Source: Doris montereyensis (lineage: Eukaryota; Mollusca; Gastropoda; Nudibranchia; Dorididae). Taken from it: 64,000 nucleotides of DNA. Location of the stretch: assembly GCA_037039925.1 (NCBI GenBank), contig JAXRKP010000568.1, positions 120,001 to 184,000 on the forward strand. The letters are read 5' to 3'. The position numbers were made by a program, and so were the translations under genes. Positions within the stretch are counted from its first letter, which is position 1. Each line of letters starts with the position of its first letter. The notes below the pieces were generated by a model. That model searched no databases, was not told where the DNA came from, and saw only the letters and a program-made list of their open reading frames with translations. Of the stretch, positions 34,014 to 46,300 are shown in pieces.

Positions 34014-37000
34014 GTAAGTACAGTAGTGACCGCCTAAATGCCCGGTTCTTGGTAAGCAGAGAAAACAGGCACTTAGGTGAAAGTAGGCCAGGAGCCAAAA
34101 TGTTGGGTGTGGTGAAGGGTGATCAACAAGGGAGTTCATCCAGTATGGTGCAGAAATTGAACATTTACTGAAAACTAATGCGAGAAATAGGACGTCTGGA
34201 AACTATTTATCTCTTTAGCACTGAGGTGGTGAGTGTGCAGGTTGGTTGACCATCGCTAACCACGAAGATCCAAAGACGCAATGGATACAGCCAATGCAAG
34301 ACAGGGGGCACTAACTAGAACTGTTCACACCTTGTCCTTCGATTGGGATGCATGCCCGATGTATTCAAAACGTCATGCAGCCTACAACAAGAAAGAGCCT
34401 TATTGTCAGAAAGACTTCAATTCTACTTGCCCAGTGACAAACCAGTGATCCAATGGAATAAAGGCTGTGCTGTACAGTGGGTGGAGTTATAAAGAGAAGA
34501 CTGGTCATCTTTTTGTTACATTACAATGGATAGGTTATGAAGGGTGGTTACATTGCATGGCACATTCAGGAATGTAAAGCTTTCCTGTTTTTTGTATCTC
34601 CAAAATTCTCCCCTCCTACCTTCATTTTCATTATATAACATTTGTTTTCTTTCACACCCCGGATTCCCTCCATTTTCCCAGTTTGAATAAAAGCCTAAAG
34701 CTTTGTAGGCCTGTCAAGTATAGTTTCGTTTTCTGTGAGTACACCCAGTACCAATTCTCAAAGCGTTCAATCACATATCGAGACGGAATTATTTGCAAAT
34801 GGGTCCTGTCAATAATATGATGGCATCTTGAACAGCTCATGCAAAAATAACCTTACAGTAGTTACAGTGTATATTTACAGACTCAAACGATCAATATGAG
34901 CTTGTCTGTGAAACCTAAAGGGGATCAATTATATTGGGTCACATGAATATAACATTATTTATGAGACATTCTCAATGATTTATAGACTGGAATATTTTCA
35001 TCACCCTTGATCTGTTCTTTTCTCTACCTTTATGGGGAAAGAATCTCAATTTACATTTGAATCCTTATCTCAAGTCAAATCAATTGTGATGGGTGGCTGC
35101 TTTTATGTTATGGTTTGTATATCAAAGTGAAATCACTCATATAATACAATAATAAAATGGGCCCAAAAAGTTGTTGCTCCAGTTGTATCTCATGCATTAA
35201 AACAATCATGATAACAGTGATTTAAATTTATGATTGTCTCAGTGTGCCATGAGTGACAAGTTTGTCAACATTTTACAGTCATTTACATGAATATGTATGT
35301 TAACTTTTTGGGGGCGTTTTTTATGTTATACAAACAAGCCTTGATTTGAGACCAACTGACTCTCAATTATGATTTTGTTCTGTAATTCAGGGCCGAAATG
35401 TCATTTTGGAACAGAGCTGGGGAAGCCCCAAGATCACTAAAGATGGAGTAACAGTTGCAAAGGCTATTGAGCTCAAAGACAAATTTCAGAATATTGGTGC
35501 TAAACTTGTTCAAGATGTTGCAAATAATACCAACGAAGAAGCTGGGGATGGAACAACAACTGCAACAGTTCTTGCCAGGGCTATTGCCAAAGAAGGTTTT
35601 GAGAAAATGAGCAGAGGAGCTAACCCAGTGGAAATACGAAGAGGTTTGAAAGCATTTTTATATGTAAAAAATATGATATATCATTCTAGTTTATCTGATA
35701 TGATAGAACTTTAAACAACATATTGTATATACAGTAGTCTCCGCCAAAACTCACGGTCCTCAGGTGACAAAAAAAAATTTGCATTTTGGTGAATGCATTT
35801 TGCCGAGTCAAGGACCACAACCCACTACATATATTTACATTGCCATTCTTGGTTGGACATAAACTCTTTTGTTGTGTTAGTTGTTTGGGTTTTGTTTTTG
35901 TTTTGTTTGAATAAGACTCATTTAAGAGTGCAGGGGGAGATGGGATGATGGAGACATTCGGCACCTTGAAAGAATACTTTTTTAAATTTGATGACATACA
36001 TGTCATACGTAGTACGATCTCCGTGGGTAAAAGTGACAGAGACCTTCCTCACCCTGATGAAAGAGAGAACCGATTTGAGTTCTGTCCGGCAGGCCATCAT
36101 GGACAGCAGAGTTGGGGAGGGAATGGGTGGATAAGGGTGTCAAGAGCTGAGGCAGCCAAGACTGGCATTGTGGCATTGTCGTGCGCACATGTGCACATAG
36201 TTAACACAGATCTAGATGCCCAACACACACGTGCGTGGCAGATTTTGTCACTTGGACGAGGCAAAAAGATGTTATCGAGTTTATTTTTAACACCAATACA
36301 CTCTTCAAATGCAATCAATTGAAGGCGTACATGCAAAAAAGTGTTGCATTTTAACGAAGTCAAGCCATCCGTTGTTGCAAATTGGCGGAGACTCTTGTGT
36401 GCATGATTTTGACATTTTAAGAATCTGTGTTTAAAACTAATTTCTCTATCTAACAATCTTTTAGTTTCAACTTGGCTCTGCTGCATTTAAAAATTTTTTT
36501 AATTCAACTTACAGGTGTAATGGTAGCTGTGGAGACTGTTGTTGAACATTTGAAAAAGATGTCAAAGCAAGTCACAACGCCTGAGGAAATTGCACAGGTA
36601 TAAGAGGATCATGTGAATTATTATTTTTAATCGTTATATTATACAATTCTGTTCATCATGTGTCAAAGTCTCTGCCATGCCGTTGTGAGAGGTTAATTGT
36701 GCTTGTTAGTTGGCAATCTATCAAGTTTACGAGTGCAATAAGATCTTTTTAAAAATTATTTTGGAAACAGGTTGCAACAATTTCAGCAAATGGCGACAAA
36801 GCCATTGGTGACTTAATCTCGAGTGCCATGAAGAAAGTTGGAAGAGACGGAGTTATTACTGTGAAGGTATTTTTCAATATTTTGTATCTTTATTTTTGTC
36901 TCAAGTCAATTTTTTGTTAAAAGGTATTCAGTTACATTGTGATTTTTAGACTAGTGATCCCTTCTATGTGTTAAATTTATTACACATAATTTGTTTTTCC

Positions 37001-40000
37001 TTGTGTCATATATATGTTTTTTATTCTTGTGACAAGATGTTGATTTTGTAATATGGTTTTATGAAAAAAAATATTTCGTTGCCTTAAAATAAAACTTCTG
37101 TTTAACTGTAGGGAGTATTCAAGTCTAAAGCACTCACACAATTGTAAAAATGTATCTTTTTATTTATTTTTTTACATAACTTGTATTTACGAGCATTTGA
37201 CTCCATCCATAACTTTGATGTAATGTGAACATTTTTAACATGCATTCTACCGGATTGGTAAAGGAGCTCAATGTCCTGATACCTAACAATTGAGTGCTAC
37301 ATAGTTTGCCTGTCACTATGTAAAAACAGTTGATCACCTTGATCAATGGCATACTGACTGGCTACAACAAAAGTGATCTAGTCTGGCTGCTTTTTACGTC
37401 CGTTTAGGCACAGTTTACATATTTACTACTGTCCTTATTTCCAATAGGATGGTAAGACACTGAAAGACGAACTTCGAGACCATCGAAGGCATGAAGTTTG
37501 ACAGAGGTTACATTTCTCCATATTTTATGAATACTTCAAAGGGTAAGTCGTTTGGGTGTCTAGTGGTACAGTGCTTTCCGCCTTAGAGACAGCTTTTTGT
37601 GTGTCACAGGTTTTTTCTCTTTCATTATTGTGCCTAATTTCATTATCATGCCTAAGAAGCCACTTTGAAAAACTTATGGCTAAGAGGCCGCTGTTTACTT
37701 GATCAGAAGGCCAAATGGTTTGTTGCACTGAATGATGCGATAAAATGAAGATTCAAATTCAGAACAGTAAAGCTGCATTTCACTCTACCTGGGAGATAGG
37801 GGTTGTAGGCCAAGCCAGCATCAGGCTTTTCGATGTTGACAACAGACACCCACCACGTGAACAAGGCGATTGGTCTATGGTAGGCCTAATAATCTGACCG
37901 GTTAGCATTACATATTAGTTTGTTTAAATCACCTAAAAAGACTAAGATTGGGAGCCTGCTTTTTGTTGTCTCTGAGGTGGTGACTGCTGTATGAACACAT
38001 CGGCAGTGAAAGTCGCAAACCGTGCAGGTTCAATTTTGGATGTTTTGCGAAAATGATGCTGCGGTTTTTAATCTATTTTCACACATACACAGTGTGCAAG
38101 TATAAAAAGAAACTGCACTCAATAGCGATACACAGATTGCTCATATGGTTATTATAGGGTTTCTATTGGTTCTTATTCCACGGAATCCTAACTACACGAA
38201 GCATAGGGGCTGTCTTATGTCAAACGAGCGAAAAAAGGGTGTTACTAACTTTAAATTTAGTTTGCGACTTTCACCGTCAATGTTTGATTCGATTTTGTAT
38301 GATCTGAGGGGGAAACATTTTTCCCCCTTGAAATATGTGAGAGATCTCCTAAAGTAGTGATTAACTATAAGCAATTGCTCAATGATATCAACAATGATGA
38401 TAGAAAATAATGATACAGAAGAAGGGTATTTAAAAATGTGAATAATTGTAGTAAGAATAAATGCATTTTAATCATTCTTCTACTTCGTCTTAGTGAAGAA
38501 AATCTTGCTAAAGTCATTATCTAATGTTTATAATGGAGTGGGAATAAAGTAAATAAAATGTTCTAAGTTGGCGGACTTGGTTAGGGTTGGAGTTTGAAAG
38601 TCCAAAGGCGAAAGGCCAGAGAAAAAATGAGCTCAGCGCAGAGAGGATGCAAGGGCGTAGAAGTCTTCAATTATTTTTGTTTGAATTTCAACTTTCAGGT
38701 GCTAAATGTGAATTCCAAGATGCTCTTGTTTTACTTAGTGAAAAGAAAATCTCAAATGTACAGTCAATCATTCCTGCCTTGGAGCTGGCAAACCAAGCAC
38801 GGAAACCACTTGTCATCGTAGCTGAAGATGTTGATGGAGAAGCTTTGAGTACTTTGGTATTGAATAGGTATGATAGGATAAATGTGTGAAATGTGCATTG
38901 TGTGTGCAATGACTGTAGGATAGATGTATCTGTTAGTTATAGTAGTCTGTACAACACATTCTATCTTGACTGCCTGACTCATGTCTTGTGGTATAGAATT
39001 GAATGTAACATTAAAATTGCAAGTCACTTTCCAAATTGCATCATTGTGCTCTTTGGCATTCAGCTTGGAACATTTCTTTCTCTCACTTCTTGTTTCTGCC
39101 TCCTTAGAATATGCTGAGTTTGTCTACAGTTCTCCTCAATTCTCCTGAAAATATTTTTTTGAGAAAATTATCTCCATTATCCTTAAATTTCATGGAACAA
39201 GTGTGGGGCCTCACTTCCCCCCCCTCCCCCCACACTCACCTGAGTCCTGTCGTCGGCAGCCTCGCATCTTTAGTGGGGGTCGGTTTGTCCCTGTCCATTT
39301 GTTTTACTCAGTGAATTTTACCGTGTCTACCGCATCCATCGAGCTCATGGTGAACTGAGAGGAAACAATACAATAAAAGATAAATGAAGGGGAAAAAGGA
39401 AATAAGTAGAACCTACCAGTACCTTCTGCCAACCACCCTCAATTGGACTTACGCCTCAGTTATTATATATGCTAAAATCAAAGTAACTTCATTTCCTTAG
39501 TTCAAGTCAAGCCCGGAACTTTCTACCAAGAGTATGTGAATAGCGCTAAAGTAACGCGACCTTGAAATAAAAATCAATACTTATGTAGTAGAAGGCGGAC
39601 CTGTTATAATGTGATGATACAATATTATTGTACAGGTGCCTGCATTGATCAGGATGCTCTATACCTAATTTTTATATTGTATGCGAGTGTGTGTATGTGT
39701 CTGAGAGAGGGAGGAGAGAGTGATTGTGTCTTCAATAAAGTTAGTGGTGTCAAAGAAAGCATGCAGTGGGAATTTCAGGCATGCACAGGCTTCAACCACT
39801 GGAAATAGAGGGGAGAGCATAATAAAAGCAGACTCAATCGTAAAAGGCAAAATACAACAAAATAACCCACACCGTAATGATTACCCTTGAATCGGTGTGT
39901 GTTGTGCCTGATGTAAGAGAAGTAAAGGAGGCACAGAACACGGGAACTGTAACTAGGTTCCCACCGATCTATCGAGAGCCCCTCCACCATTATTTCTGTC

Positions 40001-40290
40001 TCTGGCTTTCTGTGTTCGTGTGTTTGTGTCTTTCTATCTGTGTGTGTGTATCTCTTGCTATATCTCGCTCTCTCTCCATCAATCTATCTGTCTATCTATC
40101 TATTTCTCTGCTTTTTCTGTCTCTCTATATTTCGCTGTCATTTTTCTTTCTCTATCTATTTCTGTCTCTCTCTGTGTCTATGTCTATCTGTCTTTATTTC
40201 TTTGTGTCTCTGTCTGTCTGTCTCTCTCTGTGTCTCTATCTCTGTGCCTCTCCATCTATCTCTATGTGCCTGTCTCTCCCTCTCTCTCCT

Positions 40291-40358
<68 letters not shown>

Positions 40359-43300
40359 GTATCTATCTACCTACCTACCTACCTACCTATTTCTCTGTCT
40401 TGATCTCTGTGCCTCTCTCTATCTCTATGTGCCTCTCTCTGTCTCTATCTCTATATATGCCTCTCTCTGTCTAACTCTATCTGGGTGTCTCTCTCTCTCT
40501 CTTGCATATGTATTTTTCCGCCGTCGGTGTGAGATGATTTTTTGCTCTGCGTATGTTACATGTGTAAATTCTCCTTAAATTTGACTATAATCTCAAAAAC
40601 TTTGTCAAATCTCCTTTAAAAAATGATAATCCTGACTGCTACCAGGCCTGTGTCTATTACATGCCACATACATGATGTTACTAATTTTGACTCAATATAT
40701 ATATCCTAGGCAATAATATTTAGTAACGCTTGTTGTCTGTTTTGAAACCCAGGATCAAGGTGGGCTTGCAAGTGTGTGCAGTAAAGGCACCTGGCTTTGG
40801 TGACAACAGAAAAAACACTTTGACAGACATGGCAGTTGCCACTGGCGGCGTGGTAGGTCGTTTTGCTGTCATCTTATTTCATTATTCTCTTTACTCATGT
40901 TTTCTATATTTTCAGGTCTTTGGTATTATTTTTTTTGTTTCCTTTTCATAATGTTTTTGTGCGAATTACATAAAGGATATAGTATAGATTTCAAACTCTT
41001 TGAAAGAATAGGCTTAAGATTATAAAAGGGGAAGAATGAAATCATGTCAGGGTAGGACATTTCTCTTTAGAACCCGACTTTCAATCAATGTTTTGTCTTG
41101 TTGGACTGCTAAATTGGTTATAAATTCAAACCTTTGTATAATTGTCTATTGCAGAGCATAGGTTTCTGTCCATTCATGCTTTCATTTACCTTTTGCCAAA
41201 AATATTTTATGTTTGGTTTGATTATTATCTGTTTAAGATTTCTTTTTGTTCATGGTATTCATTTTGTCAACATTTCTATTATGATGATTGTTTGGATTTT
41301 ATGAAATATATGGTCCTGATTGCCATTAAAAACTACTGCAAAAGTATGCAATTCTTGCAAGTCCTTGAGAGGCTCTAGTCATTAAGTGCATAACTTTTGT
41401 CTTCTATTTTATTGTAGGTGGGTAGTAGGTCCTTCTAGCTTCTTTCTTTCCATCTTAATTTTTACAAGTCTTTCACGTTCGTGTCTTCCATTAATTCGCC
41501 CTGAGATCACCACATAGACGGTTGGCAGGATGTATTCCAAATGAAACATTTTTATTGCTGTTCATTTTTTTTATACAATGACATAAATGATTCTGTTAAT
41601 AGTTCATGGTATTGGAAATTATTTTTTAACTTTTGAAAACAATGCATTTCAGGTGTTTGGAGATGAAGGTAATCTGTACAAACTTGAAGACATTCAAATG
41701 CAAGACTTTGGTAACATTGGGGAAGTGACAATCACAAAAGATGACACCTTGCTCATGAAGGTAGGTTGCTCATTTATCCACCCACCCACCCCACCAGATG
41801 TTAATTGAGATTCTCCTCACAGACTGTCAATTTAACAATATGTTATTAAAAGCAACAGTAATGTATTAATTTAGAATTTATTAAGTGATACCACAGTAGG
41901 CAGATAACTGATTAAGAGGAATATGAAATAGTACTGGAGGGTCTAATAGATAGAAAACGGGACAGAACAAGTAATTTTCAGGTGACCCACTTGTCATTAG
42001 CAACAAAGATATAGGAACCCTTTTATATTAGGTCTTTCAGCAGTTTCATATTCCTCTTTAAAAATTGTTAACAATGCATTTGATTGAAAATATGGCATAA
42101 TTATCTCTATAAGACTGACTTTTTTGGGTTTGTCCAGAATTTTTTAATTTTCCCTATTATAATGGATGCTGCTACCATCCGATCCTCGTGAAAGTGTTGC
42201 ATGTTCAAACCTCGCTTTACTGCCAGCGTTTCACCTTTTTACGGATACGACATTAAAAAATAGTGAAATGATTCAATATTCTGACATCCACCAATGATTT
42301 GGCTTTTAACATTCCTTACTCATTGTAAAATACAATTTTTGTTATACTGTTGACGTGCATTACCACCCTGTTTCCCGATGGGATACGAGTGGGAAGAATT
42401 TAATTTTGCGATCAAAGATCATGGTCAAACACTGACAAAAGCATCTGCCCTGTGTCACACTGTGTCATGTTTAGTCTTGACACACACAATTCACTACTCC
42501 ACTCCCCCTATGTAATCATGGTCCATTGAAATGTGACGGGTGGGTAGAATGTTGTCAGGCCTGGCCACCTACTTTACTCACAACATTGTATTACAATGGC
42601 CTCCTGGGCCTGTGATGTGATGTGATGTCAAATGAAGGGATATAAATAACCACCCCTTTATTACTACCTGACTGTGGGCGCGGTTAGTGTGGAATGCTGC
42701 TAGGTTCTGCTTCTTTTTGTAGGCGGTTGCACCTGTCTCTCTTTCATCTGGTTTTCTCTCCATTCACCTGAGATCAGCACAAATGGTGGACGGGGTAAAT
42801 TTTGATTAAACAAACAAATCTGCTTCCTTCTATTATTCTTGTACTTTACCTTAATCTTGCTGCTTCCTTTTTAATCAGCACATTGTAATCTATCTAAAAT
42901 ATGTGTACGTGACAAGATTTTTCTCAACATTGCGCCTTAGGTCGTCAGGAAAGTATAATATCGCGCACCCGTTATCGAAAGGCTTCAAATACGATTTTCT
43001 CCCAAAAATGCTTTTACTTTTCTACTTAGTTGTTCTACAACTTTTGACGGATTCATTTTATATTTGGCATACATCTGCTTTATAATGTAACTAAAATATC
43101 CATTTAAAAAAAAAATTGCCAACAAAACCTATGATTTTCACCAAAAATTCAAGATGCTGGCCGTTCCCATGGCAACTACATTTTCACAGGTGACTTTCAC
43201 AACCTTTCCCCTCTAGTCTAATTTCGCCATGCTTTTCATTTCCCGCCTTCTCGTCCCGAATTCGACTTCAGCCTCGATGCCTAAAGCGCCCTAATGCATC

Positions 43301-46300
43301 CCTCGTTAACTATTTGTCTTTGTATTCACATAACAAGGTAATCACAGTGTGTGACTTGAATTGACAATCTCATGATCTGCGAGATTTCCGACTCTTTTGT
43401 GAAAAAAACCCGCATATTTTTATTTGCTTTCGTTTTTGACTGAATAGGAATTGAGGGCTTAGGCACATAGACTAGAATTGTGAAGGGTCCTCAGGCAGGA
43501 AAGGGTTAAAATTATGTATCTCTTTCAAACTCAAAAATTGCTCTGAGGACCCGTCCTCAAGGAAACAAAATTCTACTTGTTTGTCGGTAGTTAAATTGTA
43601 CCTTTCCCTGTTGTAATACTGGCTAGGTGTGTTTTCGTTGGCGGTATAACGAAGCTTGAGTGTACTTTTACTTTTATTAATCTTAGCACCTATTGAATTA
43701 ACACTGTACAAGTGGATGATAATTTTGTATTTTTCTTTGAACTTTTTTTTCTCAGGGAAAAGGAGAAAAGATTGATGTTGACAAGAGAATTGCACAAATC
43801 AGAGATGAAATTGACCTGAGCACATCAGAATATGAAAAAGAAAAGTATGGAGAGCGGTTAGCTAAGCTGTCCAATGGTGTTGCTGTTCTCAAGGTAGTTT
43901 CCATGATTATTTTTCTATTTTCCTGTCAGTCACTTAAAGCATTCAGTCTGCACTGCCAGTTAATTGGTCTCGGTGGTATTAATACGAATGCGACATTAAA
44001 ATGCAAGGAACTTTTAAAATTGCACTTTTGTGCCCAAATTGCATATAATGTTATATACAGTTTGGCTTGAACCTTGCAACAATATGTTTTTACCAAAAAA
44101 TTGCATGTACTGTACGTAATTCAAGATGAGTGGGAGAATTATCAATGAAGTAATGACATGTATGATGTAATGACATGTCTCTATTGACAATGTTCTCTCC
44201 TATTAAAGTGAAGACATCAGAACAAATGTCATTCTTATGCGGCATGCAAGGCAAACATTTATTTATTTTCCTTGTTCACGTTGATGCCTTTTCGGTTCAC
44301 CTTCATTCATCTACATGGAATTTGTTTCTACCGTCATTTTTTCAGTGAAAACAAAAAGGTGGGGGTTTGTATACCAAGTGCTACTGTTGCATGCTTTGTA
44401 GCAAGACCATAGTTTGTGAGTTTGAAATCAGGATGTCACTGATTCAAAACACATGACTGCCCCAGGTGTATTTTCACAACATTGTACTCTTAGGAAAGGT
44501 ACCACTTCACTGTTTTTCTCACGTGACTCAGGTATGAATGAGTACCCCACAGCTATAGGTACAGAAAGATCTTGTCAGAGTGTTAGTACAAAGTGGCTAA
44601 CAGGCTGATGTACTGTACATCCCCCAGGGAGTTCCAAAGGACTTTGAATGAAACAGCCTTCTGGGTATAAATAAAGTACAGTGATTAGGCATGCGCTTGT
44701 GCAGGGATACAGATCATGCATCCATTTTTATTGTACTGAACAACTTCTTAAATGTTTTATTGCTATGCTGTAGTGTATATTGTACTATTACTATAGGTTG
44801 GTGGAACAAGTGAGGTGCTATGATATAATGTGTGTTGTGTTATTAATACAGGTTGGTGGAACAAGTGAGGTGCTATGATATAATGTGTGTTGTGTTATTA
44901 ATACAGGTTGGTGGAACAAGTGAGGTGCTATGATATAATGTGTGTCGTGTTATTACAGGTTGGTGGAACAAGTGAGGTGGAGGTGAATGAAAAGAAAGAC
45001 AGAATTAATGATGCTCTCAACGCAACCAGAGCTGCTGTGGAGGAAGGCATTGTTCCTGGTGGCGGAACTGCTTTGTTGAGATGTATTGCCATATTGGATG
45101 ATGTCAAGGCGGAAAATGATGATCAGTCAGTCGGTATGTCAGTGTTCTTTTCTATGTATGTGGGATGTTAGAAATAATGGGAAATTTTGCATGCATTCTA
45201 TTGTGTTGTGGGGCGGTTGGTGGGTGTGGCTGGTAAGTCTTCTTTCCTTTCATTCTTTTTCATCTGTCTCTCATCTCGCTATCTCCTCTCTAATCACTCT
45301 TAAGATTGCCCCACGTATGTGGTGATGTCGCTACTTATGTTCAACCAAGAGTATTTGTTTCAATCGATAAACAAATGAGAATATTTGTTGGTAACTTAAA
45401 GAAAGGAAATTCAGATTTATATTGTTGCTAAATGGAACAAAAACTATACAAATAAAGCTGATACTAGTCGCAGTAGTGCTGAAACTAACAATGTTAACAG
45501 TGATTTTTATGGTTTAGCAATGAAGATTGCATTAAAAATTGGGACATATGACCTTTGGATATAAAGATAACTAAGATCATGGAGATGGATTCTAATAATT
45601 CCTTTATTGTGCTCAAAGGTTTGATTATAGTGTCTTAAGAGGATTTCTTCGTTTCAGAAATGTTTCTTTTTTACTACCAAAACTGACACTTTGTGTCTTT
45701 CAACGTCAATTGTTATGTGTCAGACGTCTTAAATACTGCTATTTACCAATTATTCATGGACAATTTTGAGATATTTAAAATTTTATATTTATTTTCAATA
45801 AGCATCAAACTCCTCCATTCAGCACCTCAATATTGTTGAAATGGATGTCAAACGGTGCCATAGAAAAAGACAAATTCAATATTTCTGACTTTGCTACCTT
45901 GCAAAGTCAATGAAAAGTTTTTGTCAACATTGTTATTATGAGAAAAAAACAGGTTTTCTTCTTGAGTGTAGATCTCGTCTTTCTTGTAGTTTTTAAAATT
46001 TCTTCCGTTACATGGTCTCATTTGAGTTATATCTTATTTTAGGCGTAACCCATGCTAATAATGTGAAAAGTATATAAAAAACTTCTATTTTGAATGCTGG
46101 GCAAAGTGGAATGATTTTAGGATCTTTTTCATTTCTGTATCGGAAAACACAATTCTCCCGTTGAAATGTGTGGTCAGTTGGAGGGTGCTTTAAGTAGATT
46201 CTACTTCTTTCCTTTCCTATCTTTTATCCTTGACCTTGTTGTTTCCTATCTTTTATCCTTGACCTTGTTTCCTATCTTTTATCCTTGACCTTGTTTCCTA

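Noticed and set aside
36097..36486. 129- and 125-codon frames on both strands in HSPD1 intron 2
   Set aside because: They lie inside a MITE-like element and show no transposase or other family motif.
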